64,000 nucleotides of DNA from Bacteroidota bacterium (GTDB taxonomy: Bacteria > Bacteroidota > Bacteroidia > Cytophagales > Spirosomataceae). This document shows, piece after piece, positions 10,161 through 19,575 of this stretch. The notes under the pieces are model-generated. The model was not told where the DNA came from and made no database searches. It saw nothing but the letters and a program-made list of their open reading frames with translations. A program made the position numbers and the translations under genes. The stretch is taken from assembly GCA_020161355.1 (NCBI GenBank), contig JAIUOF010000007.1:212717-276716 (forward strand). The letters run 5' to 3'. Numbering within the stretch: position 1 is the stretch's first letter; each line of letters begins with the position of its first letter.

Positions 10161-11216
10161 ATGTTCCTTACACCCCGTTGGATCTCTCTTTTTGCTGCTG
10201 TGTTGGTTGCGACTATTACAGTAGTTTTTTTGGGTTTTGTACCTCAGGTTGATGCCGGAATGCTTTTCGTAGCCGGAATCGCCTCTTTTTTTTCAACTTT
10301 CTTTTTTTTCTATTACATCATTGATTTGCTGGTTTTCAGAGAAGTAAATCAGATTTATGCTACCATTCAGAAATTAAAAATCAACGATTTCTCCATTTCC
10401 CGCAAAAATCTTATCAAAAGTGTAAACCCACTGAAAAAATTAAACAGAGAAATTTCTAATTATGTAAGTAAAAAAGAAGAGCAGATTGATGAGCTCAAGC
10501 GGATGGAAATTTTCAGAAGAGAATTTCTGGCCGATGTTTCTCATGAATTAAAAACCCCGATATTCGCCGCACAGGGCTTTGTTCACACCTTGCTCGATGG
10601 TGCCCTGGAAGACCCCGAAGTAGCAGAGAGATTCCTGAAAAAAGCTGCCAAAAGTCTTGATGGCCTGGACGTGCTCGTGCGTGACCTGGTAGTGCTATCG
10701 CAGGTAGAAACAGGTGACATGAAAATGAACTTTGTACAGGTCGAACTCGTAGAAATGGTGAGAGATATATTTGAACAATTGGAAAAAAAGGCTTCCAAGC
10801 GTGGAACAGTTATGCTGCTCAAGCCAAGGAACATAAAGTCAGTATTTGTTTTAGCCGATGCCCAACGCCTCTCTCAGGTGTTGACCAATCTCATTGAAAA
10901 CGGAATAAAATACGGAAAAGATGCAGGCAAGGTCGTGGTCGAGCTCACCGAAGAGAACAAAAAAGTGTTGATTTCGGTAGAAGATGATGGGCCGGGAATT
11001 CCGGCTGAATTTTTGCCCAGAATATTTGAAAGATTTTTTAGAGTAGATAAAAGTAGGTCCCGGGAAACCGGCGGAACCGGTCTGGGCCTGGCAATCGTAA
11101 AGCATATTCTCAATGCCCATAACACTACCATAAACGTTACCTCAAAAATTGATAAAGGTACCAGATTTACTTTTACCCTCACCAGACCTATGAGAGAATT
11201 GGCTATAAATCCTTAG
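10161..11216 (+). CDS. PhoR-like sensor histidine kinase
   Basis: A 351-aa membrane kinase. Two N-terminal transmembrane helices (about residues 7-28 and 33-57) have almost no periplasmic loop, so it does not have a classical extracytoplasmic sensor. The HisKA H-box is FLADVSHELKTP with His128. The HATPase domain carries the N-box NLIENGIKYG, the G1 box VEDDGPGIP and the G2 box GGTGLGLAIVKHI. It partners the response regulator encoded just upstream. The lack of a periplasmic domain suggests sensing within the membrane or through a partner. Confidence 0.92.
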   Translation: MFLTPRWISLFAAVLVATITVVFLGFVPQVDAGMLFVAGIASFFSTFFFFYYIIDLLVFREVNQIYATIQKLKINDFSISRKNLIKSVNPLKKLNREISNYVSKKEEQIDELKRMEIFRREFLADVSHELKTPIFAAQGFVHTLLDGALEDPEVAERFLKKAAKSLDGLDVLVRDLVVLSQVETGDMKMNFVQVELVEMVRDIFEQLEKKASKRGTVMLLKPRNIKSVFVLADAQRLSQVLTNLIENGIKYGKDAGKVVVELTEENKKVLISVEDDGPGIPAEFLPRIFERFFRVDKSRSRETGGTGLGLAIVKHILNAHNTTINVTSKIDKGTRFTFTLTRPMRELAINP

Positions 11217-11299
11217 TTTTTGTACTAAAAAGTGCCAATCGACCAGTAAGTTAAGATTCAATCAAGATTTTGGGTTAAATTTGCATCAAAGTCAATTTG

Positions 11300-12052
11300 A
11301 TGGATCTTTCAAAATTTAAAAAACCTCCTAAAAGTATCGATATCGGGGATCTGATTATCTTCGAAAACGATAATTATTTGATTATCAATAAGCCTCCCTT
11401 CGTGCCATCGCTTGACGAAAGAACCGCCGATAAATCATTGAGTATTCTTAGACTAGCCAGAGAACAATTTGGAGATGTGCAGCTTTGTCACCGATTGGAT
11501 AAAGAAACTTCAGGAGCCTTAGTTATTGCCAAAAATCCCGAGGCGTATCGAAACCTTGCGATGCAGTTTGAACATCGGGAAGTGCAAAAAGACTATCATG
11601 CTGTAGTGAATGGGGTACATGATTTTGACAGTATTTCGGTATTCCTTCCTATTGCCACTTTAAAAGATGGTACCGCCGTAAGAATCGACCGGGCCAAGGG
11701 TAAAATAGCTGAAACCGTATTTTTTACTTTGAAGAAATACCACCATCATACCCTGGTCAGATGTGTGCCTATCACAGGCCGTATGCATCAGATCAGAGTC
11801 CATTTGCAGTGCCTTAAAGCCCCGATTGTTTGTGATCCAACTTATGGAGGTGATTATATATTTCTTTCCGAAATCAAAAGGAAGTTTAACCTAAAATCGG
11901 ATACGGAAGAACTCCCGTTAATAAAAAGAGTGGCATTGCATGCTCACAGTATTTCGTTTCAGGATGTTGACGGTCAGGTGATTAGAGTAACTGCTCCCTA
12001 TCCCAATGATTTTAATGTGCTGGTTGAAAAATTGGATAAGTTTATCCACTAG
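11300..12052 (+). CDS. RluA-family RNA pseudouridine synthase
   Basis: A 250-aa enzyme that isomerises uridine to pseudouridine in rRNA or tRNA. The catalytic motif HRLDKETSGALV places Asp67 as the nucleophile, and the family's C-terminal GRMHQIRVHL motif is present. ATG at 11300 is chosen over an in-frame TTG at 11297. A TAAATTTG -7 box lies at 11276-11283. There is no N-terminal S4 domain, as in RluA/RluC-like short forms. The target position cannot be inferred. Confidence 0.88.
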   Translation: MDLSKFKKPPKSIDIGDLIIFENDNYLIINKPPFVPSLDERTADKSLSILRLAREQFGDVQLCHRLDKETSGALVIAKNPEAYRNLAMQFEHREVQKDYHAVVNGVHDFDSISVFLPIATLKDGTAVRIDRAKGKIAETVFFTLKKYHHHTLVRCVPITGRMHQIRVHLQCLKAPIVCDPTYGGDYIFLSEIKRKFNLKSDTEELPLIKRVALHAHSISFQDVDGQVIRVTAPYPNDFNVLVEKLDKFIH

Positions 12053-13143
12053 AATCTCAACTTAAACTTCTTTTTGGTTTCGGCTACATCTTTGTGGTCG
12101 GCATCGCCCAGCAGAAAGCCCCAGGCTTTAAGATGCTCACTGGAGTCAAAGATTACTTTTAGAATTGCAGTCAGTGGAAGTGCAAGAACAAGTCCTGAAA
12201 CTCCCCAAAGGGTACCAAACAAAAGCAAGGAAATAATAGCTATCAAAGAATTGATACTTACTTTGTTGCCAACTACCATAGGCGTAATAAAGTTACCCTC
12301 CAGAAACTGAACTGCGGCAAACGACCCGGCCACCCCTACTGCATACCAATAGGAATCTTTGGTAATAAGTGCAACGATAATCGGTAATGCTGAACCTATT
12401 GCAATGCCGATATAGGGGATCAAAACCAAAACTGCGGCAAAAAAACCAAAAAATATGGCGTGTTCAATGCCCAAAATAAATAGTGAAGTGGTATTGAGAA
12501 GGCCCACAATCAAAATAACCAAAAGCAAACCTACCAGATAATTCTTTATCACCTCGTTTACCTTGTTTATAGTCAGACTTATCTTGTGTTTACTCGAAGT
12601 CTTCATCAGTTTAAAAATGAATGTTCGGAGAAAATCACGATAAAGTAAAAACAAGAAAATATAAAGCGGCAACAAAGAGAAATTCATTAAAAAGTTTGAT
12701 GTAGTGGATAATGTCTGGCTCAAAACTTTTGTGCTGTTTTTCAAAATTTCAGTTACATATTTCTGACTCTCGGAAATCAACTGTGTATGTGAAATCCGGA
12801 AATTGTGTCTTAGTATTTTTTCAAATTCCGAAAACCATACAACTGATTTTTTCTCAATAATTGGAATTAAAGATTCTAATTCAAGGATTTGACTAATTAT
12901 AAAATAGGTTGCCACTCCTATGAAAACCACTGATAGTAAAATAGTAATGGTAATAGACAACACCCGGTTTAGTCCTTTTTTTTCAAAAAAATTGGAAACA
13001 GGGAAAAGTAAAAATGAAAATAAACCCGCAATAATAAAAGGTATCAGGATGTCTTGCAAAACAAATAAACCATACACACAAATCACAAAAATGATAAGCC
13101 CATGGGCGATTTTTTGGAGTCCTGCTGCCTGTGTTTTTGTCAT
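12049..13143 (-). CDS. AI-2E family transporter (PerM/YdiK-like)
   Basis: A 364-aa polytopic membrane protein with about eight transmembrane segments in the AI-2E/TqsA/PerM arrangement: paired N-terminal helices, a central soluble stretch (about 65-150) and a C-terminal block with PYIGIAIGSALPIIVAL and the GNFITPMVVGNKVSINSL loop typical of the family. Substrates of most members are unproven. It overlaps the upstream tatC by 4 bp and is therefore coupled to it. Its 3' end overlaps the convergent pseudouridine synthase by 4 bp. Confidence 0.85.
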   Translation of the reverse strand: MTKTQAAGLQKIAHGLIIFVICVYGLFVLQDILIPFIIAGLFSFLLFPVSNFFEKKGLNRVLSITITILLSVVFIGVATYFIISQILELESLIPIIEKKSVVWFSEFEKILRHNFRISHTQLISESQKYVTEILKNSTKVLSQTLSTTSNFLMNFSLLPLYIFLFLLYRDFLRTFIFKLMKTSSKHKISLTINKVNEVIKNYLVGLLLVILIVGLLNTTSLFILGIEHAIFFGFFAAVLVLIPYIGIAIGSALPIIVALITKDSYWYAVGVAGSFAAVQFLEGNFITPMVVGNKVSINSLIAIISLLLFGTLWGVSGLVLALPLTAILKVIFDSSEHLKAWGFLLGDADHKDVAETKKKFKLRF

Positions 13144-13997
13144 TCTTTCTCTTCTTTTAGTTTTCTATTATAAACTCTTTGGGATACTAATATACTAACT
13201 TCATACAAAAAGAAAAGCGGGATAGCCACTACCACCTGACTTATCATATCTGGCGACGGGGTTATGACAGCCGCTACAATGAGGATAATAACTATGGAAT
13301 GTTTGCGGTATTCTTTCAAAAAAGCCGGGGTTACCACGCCTATTCTGGTCAATACAAATATGGCCATGGGTAGCTGAAACGTAACCCCGCAAGCCAAAGT
13401 CAAAGTAGCCAGGATTGAAATATAAGATTGAATATCAAATTGGTTTTTAATGCTTTCGTCGATTTGGAAGTTTACCAAAAAGTTAATAGCAAAAGGAGCC
13501 ACAATAAAATACCCAAACATAACACCCAGGAAAAAGAGAGCAGTTACAAAAAAAACTGAACCCGTCGCAGCTTTCTTTTCGGTGATTTTTAAACCGGGTT
13601 TAATGAATCTCCAAATTTCCCAAAATACATAGGGAAAAGCAAAAAGTAATCCTATAATCGCAGAGGCAGTAAGAGCCATCATAAATTGCCCGGAAACCTC
13701 GCGGCTCATCAAGGTGAAATTCAATTCACTTACACACAAACTTTCGATTCCCACCATCTTCCCCAATTCGCAAAGCTTTCTGTAAGTCCAGAAGTCGGGT
13801 CTTGAAGGGCCCAAAATAATATTTTTAAATATCCAGGACATTGAAAACCATGCACCAATCATAAAAATCAGGATTGCTGCAACCGACCTTATTATATGCC
13901 AGCGAAGCTCCTCGAGGTGTTCAATAAAAGTCATTTCTTTTTCCCCTGATGTCTCTTCATCATCGTAATCGTAGTAGGGGGTCTGGTCTAAAGGCAT
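13140..13997 (-). CDS. tatC: Sec-independent protein translocase TatC
   Basis: A 285-aa inner-membrane protein with six transmembrane segments. The conserved N-terminal motif FIEHLEELRWHIIRS, which forms part of the twin-arginine signal-peptide site, is present near residue 24. As in other Bacteroidota, an insertion after TM1 gives a longer first periplasmic loop (about residues 55-115, with two Cys). TatC is the receptor of the Tat pathway, which exports folded proteins. No tatA is adjacent. It is followed by the overlapping AI-2E family transporter. Confidence 0.93.
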   Translation of the reverse strand: MPLDQTPYYDYDDEETSGEKEMTFIEHLEELRWHIIRSVAAILIFMIGAWFSMSWIFKNIILGPSRPDFWTYRKLCELGKMVGIESLCVSELNFTLMSREVSGQFMMALTASAIIGLLFAFPYVFWEIWRFIKPGLKITEKKAATGSVFFVTALFFLGVMFGYFIVAPFAINFLVNFQIDESIKNQFDIQSYISILATLTLACGVTFQLPMAIFVLTRIGVVTPAFLKEYRKHSIVIILIVAAVITPSPDMISQVVVAIPLFFLYEVSILVSQRVYNRKLKEEKE

Positions 13998-14041
13998 TTC
14001 TTTTTGTCTAATTTTAATTACAAATATATCTATGAATAAAC

Positions 14042-14077
14042 AAAAAACCTCATAGCACTGAGTCCATGAGGTTTTTT
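14042..14077 (-). terminator. Rho-independent terminator after glyA
   Basis: A 12-bp inverted repeat (AAAAAACCTCAT at 14042-14053 and ATGAGGTTTTTT at 14066-14077) lies between glyA and tatC. It carries a T-tract in both directions but is placed to end the glyA transcript. Confidence 0.8.
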
Positions 14078-14093
14078 TTGAGTATTTTGAATC

Positions 14094-15386
14094 TTATTTA
14101 AAAAGCGGAAACCATTTCATCCACTCATTCACTTCATTTTTTACCAAGTTGATGGTTTCCTCATTGTCGTGATTCATCAAAACTTTGTCAACCAGGTCAA
14201 CTACTTTTTTGAAGTCATTTTCACTTAAACCTCTGGTGGTCATGGCTGCAGTACCTACCCTTATTCCAGAAGTTGTCATAGCCGACTCCTCATCAAATGG
14301 CACCATGTTTTTGTTTACGGTGATGTCAGCTTTTATCAACGCATTTTCGGCCAGTTTACCATTCAATCCTTTTGGTCTTAAGTCAATTAAGGCCAGGTGG
14401 TTATCTGTACCTCCAGAAATCACTTTGTAACCTTTTTCCATAAATGCCTCGGCCATTACTTTTGCGTTTTTCTGAACCTGATGGGCATAGTTGGTAAAGT
14501 TTTCAGTCAGAGCTTCTCCAAAAGCCACTGCTTTAGCAGCGATAATATGCTCTAATGGACCACCCTGAGTACCCGGGAAAACCCCTGAGTCAAGCAAAGA
14601 GGACATCATTCTGATTTTACCTTTGGGAGTTTTGATTCCCATTGGATTTTCAAAGTCATTTCTCATCATGATTACCCCACCACGGGTTCCTCTCAAGGTT
14701 TTGTGAGTAGTGGTTGTAACGATATGACAATGATCAAAAGGATCATTAAGCAAGCCTTTGGCTATTAATCCTGCCGGATGTGAAATATCAGCAAGCAGCA
14801 GAGCCCCTACTTTATCGGCAATACTTCTAAGTCTGGCATAATCCCAGTCTCTGGAATAAGCCGAAGCTCCGCAAATGATGAGTTTTGGTTTTTCGGCAGC
14901 GGCTGTGGCCTCTACTTTGTCCCAATCAATAAGACCTGTTTCTTTTTCTACACCATAGAAAAATGGCTGAAAATATTTTCCGGATATATTTACCGGGCTA
15001 CCATGTGACAGGTGTCCACCGTGTGAAAGGTTAAAACCCAGAATCTTGTCACCCGGCTGCAGACAAGCCAGAAATACCGCCATGTTGGCCTGAGCACCAG
15101 AATGGGGCTGCACATTGGCCCAGGTGAGGTTGAAAAGTTGTTTTAGTCTATCAATGGCAATTTGTTCCACCTGATCTACTACTTCACAGCCACCATAATA
15201 TCTTTTCCCGGGCAGTCCCTCGGCATATTTGTTGGTGAGTACACTTCCTGCCGCCTCCATAACCTGGGGCGATACAAAGTTTTCTGATGCAATCAACTCA
15301 ATACCATGGAGTTGACGGTCATGTTCTTTCTGAATCAAATCAAAAATCTGGGCGTCTCTGTCGGGAGAAGAATTCAATAAAGGCAT
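14094..15386 (-). CDS. glyA: Serine hydroxymethyltransferase
   Basis: A 430-aa PLP enzyme that interconverts serine plus tetrahydrofolate with glycine plus methylene-tetrahydrofolate in the cytoplasm. Family hallmarks are ELIASENFVSPQV, NKYAEGLPGKRYYGG, the PLP-lysine motif TTTTHKTLRGTRGG and FPGTQGGPLEHIIAAKA. The ATG at 15386 is used because an upstream in-frame ATG (15440) would add 18 residues unlike the family N-terminus. It is a single-gene unit with a terminator downstream. Confidence 0.95.
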   Translation of the reverse strand: MPLLNSSPDRDAQIFDLIQKEHDRQLHGIELIASENFVSPQVMEAAGSVLTNKYAEGLPGKRYYGGCEVVDQVEQIAIDRLKQLFNLTWANVQPHSGAQANMAVFLACLQPGDKILGFNLSHGGHLSHGSPVNISGKYFQPFFYGVEKETGLIDWDKVEATAAAEKPKLIICGASAYSRDWDYARLRSIADKVGALLLADISHPAGLIAKGLLNDPFDHCHIVTTTTHKTLRGTRGGVIMMRNDFENPMGIKTPKGKIRMMSSLLDSGVFPGTQGGPLEHIIAAKAVAFGEALTENFTNYAHQVQKNAKVMAEAFMEKGYKVISGGTDNHLALIDLRPKGLNGKLAENALIKADITVNKNMVPFDEESAMTTSGIRVGTAAMTTRGLSENDFKKVVDLVDKVLMNHDNEETINLVKNEVNEWMKWFPLFK

Positions 15387-15689
15387 TAGTATAGAATCAA
15401 GAATATTTGAAAAAATATGATTTTTTAAAACCGCCCGCAAAATTAAGAATCTTTTTTTAGTAAAATGATTATTGATTGATTTTTAGGAGATAAACTTTGA
15501 AAAATTATCTCTCATATTCAAAATTTGAAATATGCAATATCTTTTATAAATCGTAAATTATTTAGTTTATCCTTTTTTCAAAAAATGATTTCGAAAATAA
15601 ATACCGGACTTTTTATTGAAAAGTATGATGAATGGCTTTAGTTTTTTAGGTTTTCTCATTTAAATTGCACTTTTTAATCTTAAAATACA
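15387..15689. other. AT-rich divergent promoter region
   Basis: About 300 bp between divergent glyA and the S46 peptidase gene. It is strongly AT-rich. I see no RNA gene, repeat or complete promoter consensus in it. It presumably contains both promoters. Confidence 0.5.
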
Positions 15690-17843
15690 ATGAACAAACT
15701 AAAACTACTATTATTGGGTTTTCTGCTTTTTGCTGAAACATCCTTCGCCAATTTCCCGCCTGATGAGGGAATGTGGTTGCCTTCATTGATTGGGAAAAAT
15801 TACCAACAAATGAAAAAACAGGGCTTTAAGCTCACAGCCAAAGATATTTATGATATCAATAATGCCAGTCTAAAAGATGCCATCGTATGGTTTGGCGGTT
15901 TCTGTACCGGTGAAATTGTCTCAAGTCAAGGCATGGTTTTTACCAATCACCACTGCGGTTATGATGCTATTGCTGGCAAAAGTACACCTGAAGACAATAT
16001 TTTGGATAATGGATTCTGGGCTAAAACCAATGCAGATGAAAAACCTATCGAGGGCCTTTGGGTGCAAATTTTAGTAAGAATGGAAGATGTTTCAGATCAG
16101 ATTTTACCCCAGCTCGCCGGACTCAGTGAAAAAGACCGGGCCGCAAAAGTAAATCAGTTGGGTCAGGAGATTTCTAAAAAAGCAACTGAAGGAACGGCCT
16201 ATACCGCCAGAGTGAGTGAGTTTGCCAAAGGAAACGCTTATTATTTATATGTTTTCGAGAAATTTGACGATATCAGACTCGTAGGTACTCCACCACAGTC
16301 TATCGGAAAATATGGTGGTGATACCGACAACTGGGAATGGCCACGCCATACCGGTGACTTTTCGGTGTTTAGAATTTATGCCAGCAAAGAAAATAAAGCT
16401 GCAAAATATAGTGCTGAGAATGTACCTTATAAACCCAAAAAGCATTTGCCAGTTTCACTGAAAGGTATCAAGCCCGGTGATTTCTCGATGGTTTTTGGTT
16501 TTCCGGGTCGTACCAACCGCTTCGAAAACTCTATGGGTGTGAAGCTTGCCGTGGAAAAAACCAATATGGCGATCGTAAAAAACCGTGACATCAGACTCAA
16601 AGCCTGGAAAGAAGAAATGGATAAAGATGTGGCTGTAAAATTAAAACTGGCTTCAGAATATGCTTCCATTGCCAATTACTGGAAATATTTTATTGGCCAA
16701 ACAGAACAACTCAAAAAGTTGAATGTATATGACCAGAAACTAAAATTGGAGGCCGGATTTAAAGAGTGGGCAAAAGGAAAACCAGAATATGAGCACATTT
16801 TTGATGAGTGGGCAAAAGCCTATGAAGCATATACCCCGATTGCAACCCATAATCCATATTTATCACAAGGTATAATGGGAACTTCCCTGGCGGCCAATGT
16901 ATTAGGTTTCAGAAGTCTTGAAGCTCAGATGAAAGGAGAGATAACAGCAGAGACCAAGGCAAAAATTAAAGAAACTGCTATGGCCAACATGACCGAGTAT
17001 CTTAATTCTGTCAATGTGCCTTCAGACAAAAAGATCTTCGCTCAGACTCTTCAGGTATTTTATGAAGACATAGCCAAAGACCAGCATCCTGAAATCATAA
17101 GTGAGATTCTTGCCACAGCCGGTTCCAATACTCCGGCTGCAGCTTTTGCAAAATATGCCGATATGGTTTATGCCAACTCTATATTTAATTCGAAAGAAAA
17201 AATGGAGAAGTTCTTAGAGAATCCTACTGTCGAGGCCCTCAATGCTGACCCTGCCTATAAATATTACATGGGATTTTTGAAAAATTATCAAACCAAATAT
17301 GGCAAACAGGTTGCTGAATTTCAGGAAACAGACAAAAGATTAGCCCGTACTTACATAAAAGGTATGACCGAGTATAATCCTTCGGCGGTGGCTTATTATG
17401 ATGCCAACTCTACCATCAGAATTACTTATGGAAATGTACAGGACTATTCGCCAAAAGACGGGGTAAAATACAGCTATCGTACCACAGGTGAAGGCGTAAT
17501 GGAAAAATATAAACCCGGTGATTATGAGTTTGATTTGCCTCAGAAGTTTATTGAGCTTTATAATGCCAGAGATTTTGGAAGATATGCTGATAAAGATGGT
17601 GAACTACCGGTAGGCTTTATTACCAACAATGATATAACCGGCGGAAATTCAGGTAGTCCTGTTCTCAATGCCAAAGGCGAGTTAATCGGGTTAGCATTTG
17701 ATGGCAACTGGGAGGCGATGTCAGGAGATATTATTTTTGACAAAAAATACAAAAGATGTATCAATGTTGATATCAGATATGTCCTTTGGACAATCGAAAA
17801 ATTGGGTGGCTCATCATTAGTTAATGAGCTGACCATTAAGTAA
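15690..17843 (+). CDS. S46 family dipeptidyl-peptidase (DPP7-like)
   Basis: A 717-aa secreted peptidase with a signal peptide (first about 20 residues). The split chymotrypsin-like fold shows the His motif TNHHCGYDAI (His87/88) and the Ser motif GGNSGSPV (Ser654). S46 enzymes release N-terminal dipeptides in the periplasm. Eighteen residues after the Ser, in LAFDGNWEAMSGD, is Gly672. In characterised members Gly at this site goes with DPP7 (hydrophobic P1) and Arg with DPP11 (Asp/Glu P1), so a DPP7-like specificity is inferred. It is a single gene followed by a terminator. Confidence 0.93.
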   Translation: MNKLKLLLLGFLLFAETSFANFPPDEGMWLPSLIGKNYQQMKKQGFKLTAKDIYDINNASLKDAIVWFGGFCTGEIVSSQGMVFTNHHCGYDAIAGKSTPEDNILDNGFWAKTNADEKPIEGLWVQILVRMEDVSDQILPQLAGLSEKDRAAKVNQLGQEISKKATEGTAYTARVSEFAKGNAYYLYVFEKFDDIRLVGTPPQSIGKYGGDTDNWEWPRHTGDFSVFRIYASKENKAAKYSAENVPYKPKKHLPVSLKGIKPGDFSMVFGFPGRTNRFENSMGVKLAVEKTNMAIVKNRDIRLKAWKEEMDKDVAVKLKLASEYASIANYWKYFIGQTEQLKKLNVYDQKLKLEAGFKEWAKGKPEYEHIFDEWAKAYEAYTPIATHNPYLSQGIMGTSLAANVLGFRSLEAQMKGEITAETKAKIKETAMANMTEYLNSVNVPSDKKIFAQTLQVFYEDIAKDQHPEIISEILATAGSNTPAAAFAKYADMVYANSIFNSKEKMEKFLENPTVEALNADPAYKYYMGFLKNYQTKYGKQVAEFQETDKRLARTYIKGMTEYNPSAVAYYDANSTIRITYGNVQDYSPKDGVKYSYRTTGEGVMEKYKPGDYEFDLPQKFIELYNARDFGRYADKDGELPVGFITNNDITGGNSGSPVLNAKGELIGLAFDGNWEAMSGDIIFDKKYKRCINVDIRYVLWTIEKLGGSSLVNELTIK

Positions 17844-17863
17844 AATATATCAATAATATTAGG

Positions 17864-17895
17864 GAGGCACGAAGTAGTTCGTGTCTCTTTTTTTT
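17864..17895 (+). terminator. Rho-independent terminator after S46 peptidase
   Basis: A 10-bp stem (GAGGCACGAA / TTCGTGTCTC, one G-T pair) with a GTAG loop is followed by eight T. It lies 20 bp after the stop codon. Confidence 0.85.
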
Positions 17896-18011
17896 GTAAA
17901 ATTCTAACAAAAAATTTAATTTAAGGAATAAATTCATATATCTTTAAGGGGACTTTAAAATAGCCATTATTAATTTTTGCGGTTTTAAAAGCCGTTTTTA
18001 ACCTGTAAACT

Positions 18012-18686
18012 ATGTATGACTTCGAGGATTCTTTTCCGCTTTTGGCGGAAATAGAGCCCGTTACTTCTCTCACCGACCTCCTTGTTTCTTTTTCAGGATT
18101 TTATTTTTTTATACTCTTAAAAAAAGAACCCGGTAAAGGAAATGTCACCTTTTGGTGGAGAAATTTCTTTCTCTTCATGGGATTATCTACTTTTTTTGGC
18201 ACCTTTTCTCATATTTTGGAACATAAAGGGTATCAGAAAATCTATTTTGTCCTTTGGAATATCATGCAGATTTTGGGAGGTCTTGCTATGTTTTATGCCC
18301 AAAGAGCAGCTATTTCCGAAGTTACTAATAAAATTTTGGCCAAAGTATTATTGTTTTTTGCCAACTTACAACTCATGATTTTTATTCCTTCTGTGCTGTA
18401 TTTTCAGGATTTCAAGGTGGTAGCCTTTAATTCGCTTTTAGTGATAATCCTGATGTTATTATTGTTTTTCCCACGTACACAAAACACCAAATCTTCATTT
18501 TCTTTGATTTGGTTTGGTTTTATTATTTCAGTTTTGACCGTTTTTATCCATCAACAGAAAATCGGTTTTTCCAGATGGTTTAATCACAAAGATGTTTCCC
18601 ATATATTGATGATTCTGAGCTTGTGGTTGATAAACAAAGGAGTAAGAGTGCGACATCAGCTGTCAGGAGGTTTTGCAATTGCTTAA
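18012..18686 (+). CDS. Polytopic membrane protein of unknown function
   Basis: A 224-aa protein with about six or seven hydrophobic segments (for example SLTDLLVSFSGFYFFILL and VLLFFANLQLMIFIP). A conserved-looking His occurs in GTFSHILEHKG between early helices. It resembles uncharacterised Bacteroidota membrane proteins (a DUF6962-like assignment is possible but not verifiable here). The ATG at 18012 is the first in frame. The next gene (sulfurtransferase) begins about 50 bp later. No function is proposed. Confidence 0.65.
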   Translation: MYDFEDSFPLLAEIEPVTSLTDLLVSFSGFYFFILLKKEPGKGNVTFWWRNFFLFMGLSTFFGTFSHILEHKGYQKIYFVLWNIMQILGGLAMFYAQRAAISEVTNKILAKVLLFFANLQLMIFIPSVLYFQDFKVVAFNSLLVIILMLLLFFPRTQNTKSSFSLIWFGFIISVLTVFIHQQKIGFSRWFNHKDVSHILMILSLWLINKGVRVRHQLSGGFAIA

Positions 18687-18737
18687 AATGAATATTTTGA
18701 CTAAATTGCTCCTGATTATTTCAAAAAATGTTTTCTG

Positions 18738-19574
18738 ATGAAGATACCCGTTTTTCCCACCGTTGATATCAAATGGCTGCTTGAAAATATTTCCAATCCG
18801 GCAGTTAAGGTGTTAGAATCAAAATTGAAACCCATAGGAGCGAAAGAAGACTGGGAGAGTGGATATAAAATCCCCGGTGCGGTTTTATTGGATATTGAAG
18901 AAGATTTCTCTGATAAAAATTCTGACTTGCCGCATACTCTGCTCAGCGAGGAGGAATTTGGTAAAGCAGCCCAAAGGCTGGGGATTAATCAGTCTGATAT
19001 TTTGGTCATTTATGATCAGGTAGGAGTTTATAGTAGTCCAAGAGCCTGGTGGATGTTCAAAGCTATGGGACATGAAAATGTTTTTGTTTTGGACGGAGGG
19101 TTTCCGGCATGGGAAAAGGCAGGTCAAAAAACGGTAATTGCTGAGTGGAGTCCAATGCCCCAGGGTAATTTTAAGGCCAGTTTTCAGCCACAATGGTTTT
19201 TTGATACTCAAAATGTGTTGGATAACCTTGAAAATACAGAGGTTCAGATTCTGGATGCCCGGTCAGCCGGCAGATTTTATGGTTCTGCTCCTGAGCCGAG
19301 GGCAGGGATGCGTGGTGGACACATGCCCAATGCAGGTAACCTCCCATTCGATGAAGTCTTAAATGGCCATTTTCTGAAATCACCACGGGAACTTAAAACA
19401 ATATTTGCTGAGAAAGCTAAAATCAATCAAAAAATGGTAATGACTTGTGGATCGGGTGTAACTGCAAGCATTCTGGCTCTTGCAGCGATTGTGGCAGGAA
19501 AAACCAATGTGGCAGTTTATGATGGTTCCTGGTCGGAGTGGGGTAGGCCCGGAGATTTACCTGTGGTCCTTTAA
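18738..19574 (+). CDS. sseA: Thiosulfate/3-mercaptopyruvate sulfurtransferase
   Basis: A 278-aa two-domain rhodanese. The N-terminal domain is inactive and the C-terminal domain carries Cys237 in the loop TCGSGVTA. The CG[S/T]GVT loop is typical of 3-mercaptopyruvate sulfurtransferases rather than thiosulfate-type rhodaneses (CRKGVT). It transfers sulfur from mercaptopyruvate to a thiol acceptor. No signal peptide, so cytoplasmic. The gene ends 1 nt before the 3' end of the convergent epimerase gene. Confidence 0.9.
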   Translation: MKIPVFPTVDIKWLLENISNPAVKVLESKLKPIGAKEDWESGYKIPGAVLLDIEEDFSDKNSDLPHTLLSEEEFGKAAQRLGINQSDILVIYDQVGVYSSPRAWWMFKAMGHENVFVLDGGFPAWEKAGQKTVIAEWSPMPQGNFKASFQPQWFFDTQNVLDNLENTEVQILDARSAGRFYGSAPEPRAGMRGGHMPNAGNLPFDEVLNGHFLKSPRELKTIFAEKAKINQKMVMTCGSGVTASILALAAIVAGKTNVAVYDGSWSEWGRPGDLPVVL

Positions 19575-19575
19575 T